NCBI RefSeq assembly: GCF_000196435.1
Contig: NC_010161.1
Location: forward strand, 1,054,001-1,118,000
Origin: Bartonella tribocorum CIP 105476
GTDB lineage: Bacteria > Pseudomonadota > Alphaproteobacteria > Rhizobiales > Rhizobiaceae
Length of the DNA stretch: 64,000 nt
Direction of reading: 5' to 3'
Below are positions 49,401-56,611 of this stretch, piece after piece. Below the pieces are notes generated by a model that was not told the DNA's origin, did no database searches, and was given only the letters and a program-made list of their open reading frames with translations. The position numbers and the translations under genes were made by a program. How positions within the stretch are numbered: position 1 is the first letter of the stretch; each line of letters starts with the position of its first letter.

Positions 49401-51458
49401 CTCTATAACAAAGGCAAAGGCCTTTACAATGGGATAAAGGGTGGAGCAAGCAAAAGTGACCTTCGTAATATGGCGGATGTTTCAGCCAGCATTACGGCAG
49501 GCTTTAAGGCTGAAAAGGCAGAGGCCTCTTCTCAAGTTTCCACCGCGGTGACCACAACAATAGAAGGTGGGCGTTCTATCAACATGCATGCCAACAATGG
49601 GAGTATCCATGGTGTTGGCGCTGATCTTATCGCTGGCACAAACCCTCTGAGCAATGATGAACAGAGCGGGAATATCACCTTGGATGCAAAAGAACATATC
49701 CTCTTTGAAAGTGCGCAAAACACGCAAAGCACGAAAAACCATTCGCAAAATATTTCTGCAAATGTTGGTTACAGCTACGGGAGTGGCGGTTCTGGGTGGA
49801 TGGGCAATGCTTCTTTTGGAAAAGGAAAGGGCTCCAGTGAACAGGTTCAACACAAGAATAGCCATATTATAGGCACCAGCACTGTTCATACCAACAGTGG
49901 GGGAAATACTACATTTGCAGGCGCCGTGGTTTCTGCAAACCGTGTAGAGATGAATGTTGGTGGTGATTTCACCATTACCAGCCTCAGTGATACGGGACAA
50001 AGTTCCAGCAAGCAAAACTCTGTTTCTGTTGGCTTTAATGGTGGAAAAAAGGATGATGTGGCGACAACCAATATTGCCTTTAACAAGGATAAAACCTCTA
50101 GTGATTATCACAGCGTTGTGGAACAATCCGGCATTAAAACCGGTGATGGCGGCTTTGATATTACAGTGGCGGGTGCAACAACCATGACCGGAGGTATTAT
50201 CGGCAGCACCGCACCGGCGAACAAAAATAAACTGACTACAGGAACCATTAAAACGAGTGATATCACCAACAGTGCTGATGCTCAAGCTAACAGCGATGGG
50301 ATTAGCATTTCTGCGGGTGGCCCCATGTATCAAGGCAAATACGGCGTTGGGAAAAACATTGTTAAAAATATCTTAGATCATGCAAAAGCCAAAGATTCAG
50401 AGGAAGGTTATACCAAATCGGCCATTAGTGATAGCACCATTGTGCTGACAAATGAAGCAGGGCAAAAGGCGTTGACGGGGCAAGATGTGGAACAAGCCAT
50501 CGCCTCCCTTAACCGTGATACTGCCAACGCCCATAAGGGTGTACAACAGCTTGATGTTGCCAAGCTGGAACAAATCGTCCATGAAAACCGTGAAATGGCA
50601 ATACAATTGCTGGAAGAAGGGTTTAAATACAGCGATGACTCCTATAGAACCATGTTTATCAAAGAACACCCCATCGCTGTGGTCGACCGTGATGAACAGG
50701 GCAATACAATCTATAAAACAGATGAAAATGGTGTACCTATAAGAGACGCTCGAGGACAAAAAATCCCTAAGTTTCATTATTTAACCGATGAAGAAAAGCA
50801 GCATTTGCAAGCCGGCTCTGATGGCAAGGTGCATGTGTCCTTTAATGGCATTTTTACTCCACCCTATGAGGCCGCTGTTTATGCAGAGCAACATGCAGAG
50901 AATAAAAATGAACCACTTTATTTTGTTGTGTTTCCAGAAGCCGATTCTGCTATTTCAGAGCTTCTGGTCGCGGGATACCAGAAGTTTCTGGAAAATAACT
51001 TTTGGGGTTTGACTAATTCAACACAAGAAGCAAAAGGTTTGATGTATAGCTATGGTCTTACAGGGTTAGAACTTTACGGCCATAGCCGTGGGACGATGAC
51101 ATTGGGGAATATGCTGAATTCTTTCAAACAAGAAGGTGTGCACGGGATAGCCAACGAAAATACGAATATCAATCTTTATGGACCAGCCTTTAATGTTTTA
51201 GTTGCATCCGGTCTGTTAGGGTATGTGAGTGATGGCAAACAAACCACGATTGGCTTTGATGGTCATAGATACGATTTTGTCAGCAGAATTATTGGAGGCA
51301 ATGGCTATACCTACGAGACAATACCTGCTGGTAGTAACATGTTGAAAGAATGGTGGAGAGTGATCACAAATCCCGTAAGTCCCCATACTTGCCTTGGAGA
51401 TGTGAGTGATAAGTGTAAAGTGCGCTATGGCTCATCTCATCGTGAACAAAAACCTTGA
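43413..51458 (+). CDS. fhaB: FhaB-type filamentous exoprotein with hydrolase-like C-terminus
   Basis: 2681 aa. Extended signal peptide (to LQAQ, ~residue 45), then the TPS secretion domain with VIIANPNGISCDGCGF. A long haemagglutinin-repeat beta-helix follows, with a globular insert (~1140-1280, ETRADFLDVGKFYGSAYFLN) and further repeats to ~2200. The C-terminal ~400 residues look like an alpha/beta-hydrolase: strand PLYFVVFPEAD, nucleophile elbow ELYGHSRGTM (Ser2558), with Asp2621 (GHRYD) and His2658 (SPHTC) as possible partners. The VENN junction of classical CdiA is not seen. Start 43413 is behind GGGGAG. Probably a contact-dependent inhibitor with a lipase-like tip; adhesion is an alternative or additional role. 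Confidence 0.88.
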   Translation: MGHEKREQRTTLLSVLVSSTMLKKVLLGGLGFSCLLVPSALQAQIAVDASAGAGYRPDIVAAPNGVPSIDIVTPNSSGLSHNKYNDFNIGNGGVIWNNHAQEVGQSQLGGIMPGNPHLRVTGSAKVILNEVTSSKRSALNGPGEVFGRPADVIIANPNGISCDGCGFINTPHATLTTGVPEIDASGFLKGFVVRGGDITFGTKGANFFSGKGAVDIVDIVSRTVHFEGPVAGKDIGVVAGTGRYDYASREMKELTDITGKPEYAIDGSALGALQADQIKLVATEKGVGVRMRHDMAANAGQLHLSADGKISLQSAFGHGGVVLKSKSQSILAKRITSKRHVDIAAKKDVTLETVGADGHFTAEAQEGLLTIAGQATSGGNMKLSSREAIKVSGLGSGADMAFETGGDLTLAGTVLSGGNLKAHAGGDIRADLLAGGVDMAATGAAGSLILGNQGGVDLQSRQGAIAAESIYGAGDITLVSHNGISVSQTILSHDHVVIHTQPDARVHFGQLIAYGKVDIDGGAIDFSSLMAGGDAVLKGGSLNAGTLMTGLDFVRSQVSPWNPTGALVFYDKGSLSITVQRGIKVGHIISGENIDLFAGNDIYYDQIIGYGSATLTSVSGGISVENVLSVMGDVRLTAKTLDLSNNRSHIYTPQTLYLKGDHIDVSGSELTYGGLDFQSTNVLDIHHARLQAVIDQGGTGDILFVAPGVMIDETTSVLAARDFVIKTGELHNSGQLAAGQNLAFSVTGNATNSKTGLIYVKGNGALKVDGALLNDAGVVMAEGDLSFTNAVGTGKSLSLVNKAGLIQVGGNLNIQTKTLQNETDSTPKIEEKTEEITIAFEKPDKYNFLDGRPLYHDTNWDRWGKGKLSKRKHGKVGPKHFIFEQQLWNNKEGTYGTATLKDGTVYKAFTWERNALKGDIEEFVWNGSRRRGGWFGSNNNNWSHMTEETVTQTFSHKPAAQGMIQSHGNLIINADNIENNYSIMRAGGNADIHAETLTNVGATAYKNTFMHCHANTDAYCYAYNADGSRNGSLDIANGKDRQTGSEVLDTVPGLVQAGGTLNLVVDQLNNKAAEGSITGDAHFEAKAAGGNPLEALSGLTGAGALFTPKVDLNGTEELAEGSTLPLPKPQSGGVGGTLPNQNFIYETRADFLDVGKFYGSAYFLNRIGYKPDREIFFLGDAYFEKQLIEKQMRDLVGQGLGKGSFIPGSDAIEQVKSLLDVGADYAKAHNLVFGEPLSEEQLASLEAPMVIYVRQQVKGMDVYAPVLYIPEKDRASFVSAGALIMGDDVNITSPNTSTSTIINSGRIAANHQLNVHGGDILSQGGHFAAGGDAVLLAEKNIRLDAGRTTVDGVETILNTNALSSGGNATVLAKKDMTASGVKITTKGDLAMVTEEGNLTIGATETHHYSQHSDATMHQQSEVNSGGSTTFLSGKDLNILGSEVQTKDNLFLQAKENVSIDATRNSANSHRGDQTSHVAVHNGSHLSSGKETTVLSGKDIHVSASDIDAKGNVALGAQGDITIDTKSDEMAYHLQNKNLKVDMQGSRAVGSSINAGGDFTAIAGQDGKPHDLTITGSSIAADGKVGLKSSNDILINNAENSLHYEMSYHKEGGAFSSSKSQHNKTDASQVVGSLISGGKGVALEAANNTEVVASMLTAGKTGETPEDQTKADIKIYSGGNILIKGAQEKYDQQAQSSKSGFLSSKSSDTSQSHTTTVSSILGATGNIVLDAQGDATITASHMIANGDINVAGQSVTIDGMTDHHESHSETHKTGFGVGSGKGFASIFGSKSKTENEESFEHQGSSLNGKNITITAKKEDVNVVGSDFIAEENINVSAVHNVNVLPGHNSHSTNSKEERTGFGIQFEKNKSGVSVGIGVAGAKDKGDQWEKFNTASNFKAGNDAQFNAGNDVNLQATNVLANRDVNINAGNNITLSESYDTSHAQEKHEKFFAGVTGSVNVGILGSVQDIRDAGKRFGHGDTKHKIGNGLLGGLKGYDLYNKGKGLYNGIKGGASKSDLRNMADVSASITAGFKAEKAEASSQVSTAVTTTIEGGRSINMHANNGSIHGVGADLIAGTNPLSNDEQSGNITLDAKEHILFESAQNTQSTKNHSQNISANVGYSYGSGGSGWMGNASFGKGKGSSEQVQHKNSHIIGTSTVHTNSGGNTTFAGAVVSANRVEMNVGGDFTITSLSDTGQSSSKQNSVSVGFNGGKKDDVATTNIAFNKDKTSSDYHSVVEQSGIKTGDGGFDITVAGATTMTGGIIGSTAPANKNKLTTGTIKTSDITNSADAQANSDGISISAGGPMYQGKYGVGKNIVKNILDHAKAKDSEEGYTKSAISDSTIVLTNEAGQKALTGQDVEQAIASLNRDTANAHKGVQQLDVAKLEQIVHENREMAIQLLEEGFKYSDDSYRTMFIKEHPIAVVDRDEQGNTIYKTDENGVPIRDARGQKIPKFHYLTDEEKQHLQAGSDGKVHVSFNGIFTPPYEAAVYAEQHAENKNEPLYFVVFPEADSAISELLVAGYQKFLENNFWGLTNSTQEAKGLMYSYGLTGLELYGHSRGTMTLGNMLNSFKQEGVHGIANENTNINLYGPAFNVLVASGLLGYVSDGKQTTIGFDGHRYDFVSRIIGGNGYTYETIPAGSNMLKEWWRVITNPVSPHTCLGDVSDKCKVRYGSSHREQKP

Positions 51459-51478
51459 ATTAGATCGTGGAGTAAAAA

Positions 51479-51895
51479 ATGAAACAAACTATAAAACTAT
51501 TAGGTGCTGTAACTTTGTTAGGTATTGCAGGATGTCAGTTTAATAAAACTCCTGGAGGGTATTTGAGCGCGTGGGAGAAAAATGGTGTTACTGATTTTAC
51601 GGAGGTAGGAAAAGCCTTATTAGAATGTGGCATGCCAACCCCTTATGATGTCGATCCAGAAAACAGAAAGCAGAGCATCAATGCAAAAGCAACCATTTAT
51701 GCTTGCATGCTTCAATCAGGTTTCCGTTATAAAGATGAAGAGGTAGCAAGAGCGGGTGGGTGGTGTTACACTTTTAGAGCCGAAAACTTGCCCATTTGTC
51801 GTCCAGGCGCTGTTGTTCCAAGGCCTAGTGTCAAAAAGCGCTTAAACAGCCCTTTTTGTAAAAAATATAAAAAAGCACCGGAATGCCAACCTTAA
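51479..51895 (+). CDS. Lipoprotein, candidate immunity protein
   Basis: 138 aa. Signal peptide with lipobox LGIAGC (Cys19), then a small domain with several cysteines (LLECGMPTPYD, IYACMLQSGFRY, GGWCY, LPICRPG) and a basic end. It starts 20 bases after fhaB behind TGGAG. Periplasmic or outer-membrane lipoproteins often protect producers from phospholipase effectors, so immunity to the hydrolase tip is inferred. A similar protein (134 aa) follows the second hydrolase copy. Confidence 0.75.
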   Translation: MKQTIKLLGAVTLLGIAGCQFNKTPGGYLSAWEKNGVTDFTEVGKALLECGMPTPYDVDPENRKQSINAKATIYACMLQSGFRYKDEEVARAGGWCYTFRAENLPICRPGAVVPRPSVKKRLNSPFCKKYKKAPECQP

Positions 51896-51911
51896 GCTAT
51901 TTGTGGAAATC

Positions 51912-51954
51912 ACAATCCCCACATTCATGTGTTCCCATGCTTGTACGGGATTGT
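51912..51954 (+). terminator. Stem-loop after lipoprotein gene
   Basis: ACAATCCC pairs with GGGATTGT, with inner pairings ACA/TGT and CAT/ATG. The same structure follows the second lipoprotein at 54539-54582. There is no long T run. Confidence 0.5.
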
Positions 51955-51986
51955 TCCTTCAATTAATCCATTCAAAGAGGGGAAAA

Positions 51987-52463
51987 ATGAAAAAAATCTT
52001 GAAATTATTGAGCAGCATGGCTTTTCTTATTATGGCTGGATGTATTAACCAACCTCCTCCATCAACTTTAGCATTATGGGAAAAACCAGGTGCCGATAAA
52101 GCGATGCTCCAACAAGCCTTGTCAAAATGTGGTTGGAAACCAGTCTATGCTTCTTCTGACAATATGGATTCGTATGCGAGTGAATTTGCTTCAGTTTATG
52201 AGTGCATGAAAAAAGCCGGTTTCCGGTACAAAATGCAAGATTCAAAAGGGATCTATTTTATCCCCCCTGTGAAAAGTGACTCGTTTTTAGTTAATTTGAT
52301 GGTAGCTGGATATCAGCAATTTATGGACAATGACACTTTTGGTGTGACCAACAAAACGAAGAAGGAACGGGCTTTACTAGCGCATTTTGAGGATGAAAGA
52401 AAACATCAGCAAAAGACAAAAGCTTTACAAAAGCGACCATTAAAGCGTCCTACCCATCGTTAA
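51987..52463 (+). CDS. Lipoprotein fused to toxin-like segment (158 aa)
   Basis: The start at 51987 (behind AGAGGGG) is preferred over an open frame starting at 51903, which would read through the stem-loop. Lipobox LIMAGC (Cys19), then a domain related to the neighbouring lipoproteins (ALSKCGW, VYECMKKAGFRYK). From ~residue 100 it reads LMVAGYQQFMDNDTFGVTNK, strikingly like LLVAGYQKFLENNFWGLTNS in FhaB just before its nucleophile. The basic tail is unrelated. It ends exactly where the duplicated fhaB segment begins, so it may be a recombination product. Confidence 0.7.
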   Translation: MKKILKLLSSMAFLIMAGCINQPPPSTLALWEKPGADKAMLQQALSKCGWKPVYASSDNMDSYASEFASVYECMKKAGFRYKMQDSKGIYFIPPVKSDSFLVNLMVAGYQQFMDNDTFGVTNKTKKERALLAHFEDERKHQQKTKALQKRPLKRPTHR

Positions 52464-54120
52464 AAAGGGCTCCAGTGAACAAGTACAACACAAGAACAGC
52501 CATATTATAGGTACCGGCACTGTTCATAGCAATAGTGGAGGAAACACTACACTGAATGGCGCCGTGGTTTCTGCAAACCGTGTAGAGATGAATGTTGGTG
52601 GTGATTTCAGCATTACTAGCCAGAGCGATACCGGAAAAACTTCCAGCAAGCAAAACTCTGTTTCTGTTGGCTTTAATGGTGGAAAAAAGGATGATGCAGC
52701 GACAACCAATATTGCCTTTAACAAAGATAAATCCTCTAGTGATTATCACAGCGTTGTAGAGCAATCCGGCGTCAAAGCGGGTGATGGTGGCTTTGATATT
52801 ACAGTGGCGGGTGCAACAACCATGACCGGAGGCCTTATTGACAGCAGCGCATCAGCGGATAAAAATAATCTGACCACCGGAAGCATCAGTACCAGTGATA
52901 TCACCAACAGTGCGCATGCTCAAGCCAACAGCGATGGGATTAGTATTTCTGCGGGTGGACCCATGTACCAAGGCAAATATGGTGTTGCAAAAAACATTGC
53001 TAAAAATGTCTTAGATCATGCAAAAGCCAAAGATACAGAGGAAGGCTATACCAAATCTGCCATCAGCGATAGCACCATTGTGCTGACAAATGAAGCAGGG
53101 CAAAAGGCATTGACAGGGCAAGATGTGGAACAAGCCATCGCTTCCCTTAACCGTGATACTGCCAACGCCCATAAGGGTGTACAACAGCTTGATGTTGCCA
53201 AGCTGGAACAAATTGTTCATGAAAACCGTGAAATGGCAACGCAATTGTTGGAAGAAGGGTTTAAATACAGTGATGACTCCTATAGAACCATGTTTATCAA
53301 AGAGCACCCTATCGCCGTGGTCGACCGTGATGAACAGGGACATATCCTCTATAAGACAGATGCAAATGGGGAGCCTATAGAAGACGCTCGTGGACAACCA
53401 ATTCCTAAGTTTCATTATTTAACGGATGAGGAAAAGCAGCATTTACAAGAAGGTGCTGATGGTAAGGTGCATGTCTCCTTTAATGGCATTTTTACACCAC
53501 CAGAGGAAGCTGCTGTTTATGCAGAGCAACATGCAAAGGATAAAAATGCACCGCTTTATTTTGTTGTGTTCCCAGAAGCCGATTCTGCTATCTCAGAACT
53601 TCTGGTAGCGGGATACCAGAAGTTTCTGGAAAATAACTTTTGGGGTTTGACCAATTCCACACAAGAAGCAAAAAATCTGATCTATCGCTATGGTCTTACA
53701 GGATTAGAACTTTACGGCCATAGTCGCGGGACGATGACATTGGGGAATATGCTGAATTCTTTAAAACAAGAAGGTGTGCACGGGATAGCCAACGAAAACA
53801 CAAATATCAATCTCTATGGACCAGCCTTTAATGTTTTAGTTGCATCTGGTCTGTTAGGTTATGTGAGTGATGGCAAACAAACCATGATTGGTTTTGATGG
53901 TCATAGATATGATCTTGTCAGCAGAATTATTGGCGGCAATGGCTCTACTTACGAGACAATACCTGCTGGTAGTAACATGTTGAAAGAATGGTGGAGAGTG
54001 ATCAGAAATCCCGTAAGTCCCCATACTTGCCTTGGAGATGTGAGTTATAAATGCCAAAAGTTTTACGGCACATCTCATCTAAAACAATTTCCTTTAAGTA
54101 AATCATGGAGTAAAAAATGA
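52464..54120 (+). pseudogene. Orphan fhaB 3' cassette (start-less toxin module)
   Basis: Repeats the fhaB end from 49826 onward (KGSSEQVQHKN) with few changes, in one open frame without the secretion domain. The first in-frame start is GTG at 52564, giving 518 aa. No signal peptide exists, so the product could not be exported alone. It carries the complete hydrolase part including ELYGHSRGTM. Orphan cdiA-CT modules of this layout serve as reserve tips that recombine into the full gene. The stop overlaps the next ATG. Confidence 0.8.
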
Positions 54121-54521
54121 AACACATTTTAAAGTTATTAAGTGGAATAGTTTTGGTGAGTGTAACTGGGTGTAATATCGATAAACCTCCTCTAGGAGAG
54201 ATAGCTACGTGGGAGAAAAATGGTGTTACTGATTTTACAGAGGTAGGAAAAGCCTTATTAGAATGTGGAATGCCAACCCCTTATGATCGCGATCCAGAAA
54301 GCAGAAAGCTCAGCTACAATGCAATAGCAACCATAGAAGCTTGTATGATTCAATCAGGTTTTCGTGATAAAGTGGGAGGGGGGACTTGGTGTGAAAACCA
54401 TAAAGCCGAAAACTTGCCCATTTGTCGACTAGGCGCTGTTGTTCCAAGGCCTAGTGTCAAGAAGCGCTTAAACAGCCCTTTTTGTAAAAAGCATCCAGAA
54501 CAATATGAATGCTATCCTTAA
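54117..54521 (+). CDS. Lipoprotein, candidate immunity protein of orphan cassette
   Basis: 134 aa with lipobox SVTGC (Cys19). Its body closely follows the 51479-51895 protein (WEKNGVTDFTEVGKALLECG; VVPRPSVKKRLNSPFCKK) and differs mainly in the first third and around the central cysteines. ATG overlaps the stop of the orphan cassette (ATGA), implying coupled translation and a cognate pair. Confidence 0.75.
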   Translation: MKHILKLLSGIVLVSVTGCNIDKPPLGEIATWEKNGVTDFTEVGKALLECGMPTPYDRDPESRKLSYNAIATIEACMIQSGFRDKVGGGTWCENHKAENLPICRLGAVVPRPSVKKRLNSPFCKKHPEQYECYP

Positions 54522-54538
54522 ATTTTACTGTTGATGGA

Positions 54539-54582
54539 AACAATCCCCACATTCATGTTTTTAATGCTTGTGCGGGATTGTT
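54539..54582 (+). terminator. Stem-loop after second lipoprotein gene
   Basis: AACAATCCC pairs with GGGATTGTT, with inner CACA/TGTG and CAT/ATG. It is a duplicate of 51912-51954 and marks the right edge of the duplicated cassette. Confidence 0.5.
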
Positions 54583-54659
54583 CTCTCAACCAACAATCTC
54601 AACACTGTATGTGAAGCAGTATAACGTAGGGAATACACTTAGTAATCCTATAACGTTGC

Positions 54660-54738
54660 GTCATAGGATGGATTGTGCACTCTCTAGGATTGTGAATTTG
54701 AGAAAGCCTTGTCCGTCCTTACGTGACAAGGTTTTTTT
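54660..54738 (+). ncRNA. Candidate ~80-nt RNA with terminator, opposite alpA
   Basis: Element C copy, with TATAAC at 54649-54654 and the terminator with seven T at 54732-54738. The gene that normally overlaps its 5' side (primase-derived, 65 aa) is missing here, yet the RNA region is kept. Confidence 0.4.
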
Positions 54739-54937
54739 ATGCCACGTCGTTATAACGTTGCTGTTTTGCTTGTTCGATTACATTGAGAAGATCCGATTGT
54801 AACCAACGGGATAAAAAACCAAATTTTAAAGGTTTTGGGAGAGAGCCACTGGTAACATGACGGCGGAAAGTTGAGACACTCATATGAAGCAATTTTGCAC
54901 TTTCACGGTCAGTTAAAAGAATATCATTTTCTGTCAT
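54737..54937 (-). CDS. AlpA-like helix-turn-helix protein (excisionase type)
   Basis: 66 aa, one residue different (RHVTSGSL) from the copies in A, B and D. It retains the helix-turn-helix and the ribosome site GAAAGGA. Its leader hairpin is partly degraded (AAACCAAA opposite TTTGTTTC). It is next to the integrase as in the other elements. Confidence 0.85.
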   Translation of the reverse strand: MTENDILLTDRESAKLLHMSVSTFRRHVTSGSLPKPLKFGFLSRWLQSDLLNVIEQAKQQRYNDVA

Positions 54938-55112
54938 TCTAAAATCCTTTCATTTTCAAAAAAATAGAAACAAATCATGCCTATTTATTAAGCACATTTT
55001 GGTTTATTTTTGAAGGAATTTTATTTATAGAAAACAGTATTTTATCATATAATTTCTCATGTGATAATTTATGAGTCTTATTGAGAAAGAATGAGAGAGA
55101 AGAGAGAGAAAG

Positions 55113-55121
55113 TTATCCACA
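55113..55121 (+). other. DnaA box beside integrase
   Basis: TTATCCACA at the conserved position, although element C lacks a DUF3987 gene. Confidence 0.45.
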
Positions 55122-55147
55122 GATCATGGGGTTATGCACCCCATATC

Positions 55148-56314
55148 TTAAGATTGACCGGTGACATAAGCCGCCCATTTATCCATATAGACACGGCGCT
55201 GTTCTAGATAGTCCGTACGACGATAGGCACGCTCTACTTTACCGCCTACCGTATGACTTAGAATGGTTTCAGCGACCTCATAGGGGGCATCGGTTGTTTC
55301 AGCGAGCCAATCGCGTAAACTAGAACGAAAGCCATGGGGGCAGGCGTTTAGTCCAGTTTTTTGCATATACCTTGCCATATTACTTTCACCAAGAGGAGCA
55401 CGACCGGTTGCAGAAAGGATAAAATCACTTTTGGAAAGACAGCGAGCATGTTCAATCACTTTCATTGCTTCTGTTGATAAAGGTACGCGAAATTCTGTTG
55501 TAGCATCGCGCTTTCCTTTCATATTTTCAGCAGGAATTGTCCATATATTTCCATCAATCTGATCTTTATGAATATGACGTAAAGGAAAAGTACGAACGCC
55601 TGTCAGAATAAGCAAACGTAAAGCCAGTTGTGTTATAGCTGTTATTTGGCAAAGTGTTTTATAAAAAGCAGGAATGTCTCTCCAATCCATAGCTGGTATA
55701 TTTTGTGCTTTATGGAGTTGTTTTCCTAAGAGAGCTTGTGCTTTTGTTACTGCTTGTAAATCAACATCCAAACCCAAAGCAGCCGCATGTTTGAGACAAA
55801 GATTGAGACGAATGAGAGCTCTACGCGCTGTAACAGCTTTTGTATGCCAGATAGGGGCAAGTGTGTTGCGTATCTCTGTTTGGGTAATCTCTGAAACGGG
55901 TAAACAGCCTAATTTAGGGAGAATATAAAGACGTAAAGGTAAAAACCAATCACAAGCCTTGCCATCATCTTTTAATTCAGCTTTACGACTTTCAAAAGCA
56001 TCCAAAGCAATATCTTTTAAATAATGAAGATTGCTTATTGCCTCACGCTTTTGTTTATTGCGTTCTTTAATGGGGTCACGCCCCTCATGCAAAACAGAAC
56101 GCCATTGATTTGCCAATTCACGTGCTTTTTTTAAAGAGACATGTCTTAAAGCACCCAATCCCATTTCACGACGGCGCCCGTGAAGGGTATACCGTAAAAT
56201 CCATTGAGCACCTCCATCTTTACGCTTATGAAGTAACAAGCCGGCACCATCATTATATTTGCCAGCCCCCAATGTTGCGACAGATCTTGCATTCAGACGG
56301 TTCATAAGAGCCAT
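55148..56314 (-). CDS. int: Tyrosine recombinase (phage integrase), element C
   Basis: 388 aa from 56314 (MALMNRLN), seven codons inside the longest frame and aligned with the other copies behind AAAGGA. Catalytic sites lie in LTGVRTFPLRHI, CPHGFRSSLRDW, ILSHTVGG and AYRRTDY. The central part differs from the others, consistent with its own 15-bp target in the portal gene. Confidence 0.93.
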   Translation of the reverse strand: MALMNRLNARSVATLGAGKYNDGAGLLLHKRKDGGAQWILRYTLHGRRREMGLGALRHVSLKKARELANQWRSVLHEGRDPIKERNKQKREAISNLHYLKDIALDAFESRKAELKDDGKACDWFLPLRLYILPKLGCLPVSEITQTEIRNTLAPIWHTKAVTARRALIRLNLCLKHAAALGLDVDLQAVTKAQALLGKQLHKAQNIPAMDWRDIPAFYKTLCQITAITQLALRLLILTGVRTFPLRHIHKDQIDGNIWTIPAENMKGKRDATTEFRVPLSTEAMKVIEHARCLSKSDFILSATGRAPLGESNMARYMQKTGLNACPHGFRSSLRDWLAETTDAPYEVAETILSHTVGGKVERAYRRTDYLEQRRVYMDKWAAYVTGQS

Positions 56315-56462
56315 TTTTAATCCTTTCTTATACAAATTTTATCCACACACAAATCCCGCTTGTTATGTGCAAATGAGTGGTTTTGATTGATTCAAGATAA
56401 ACCGCTTTGAAATGAGAGAATCTTACGTTATTCGAGACTCTCATTCAACATACAAAACAGTG

Positions 56463-56505
56463 AATTATCATTATAAATCAATGCATTGCCTTGATGCAAC
56501 AACGC
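56463..56505. repeat. Right terminus and core repeat of element C
   Basis: The shared terminal word AATTATCATTATAAATCAA, ten more bases, then TTGATGCAACAACGC (56491-56505), matching 30154-30168. Confidence 0.8.
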
Positions 56506-56598
56506 CATGAGCTTGAACGGGAGCGTATTCTTAATGAACGAGCGCAAAATCAGATTATGCGGGAGAGAGCCGCAACGTACAGGGGAAGAAGCATTTAA
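56491..56598 (+). pseudogene. Portal protein gene, 3' end fragment
   Basis: Reads LMQQRHELERERILNERAQN and ends RAATYRGRSI. It continues the portal frame broken at 30168 and completes its glutamine/arginine-rich coiled C-terminus. It stands 13 bases before the scaffold-like gene, as expected for the phage gene order. Confidence 0.85.
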
Positions 56599-56611
56599 GA
56601 GAGGTTAGAGA

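Larger units (their letters stand above)
30169..56505. mobile_element. Integrative element C (26.3 kb), inserted in portal gene
   Basis: Bounded by 15-bp direct repeats inside the split portal gene. Its left terminus matches element B (ATAAAGTCAATATG and paired GAATCCAC at 30222-30229 and 30234-30241). It carries the palindrome-rich zone, three YdcK-like genes with leader RNA, a type ISP enzyme with an altered nuclease, the FhaC/FhaB secretion locus with lipoproteins and an orphan cassette, then AlpA and integrase. The DUF3987 and primase-derived genes are absent. Confidence 0.85.

Noticed and set aside
49482..50333. 283-aa minus-strand frame inside fhaB
   Set aside because: It is a shadow frame of the repetitive, Gly/Asn-rich FhaB coding strand. 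Its Ile/Asn/Arg-rich product shows no domain.
51903..51986. Upstream start for the 158-aa lipoprotein (186-aa frame)
   Set aside because: The extra 28 residues would be read from the stem-loop and would bury the lipoprotein signal. The ATG at 51987 has its own ribosome site and a correct signal peptide.
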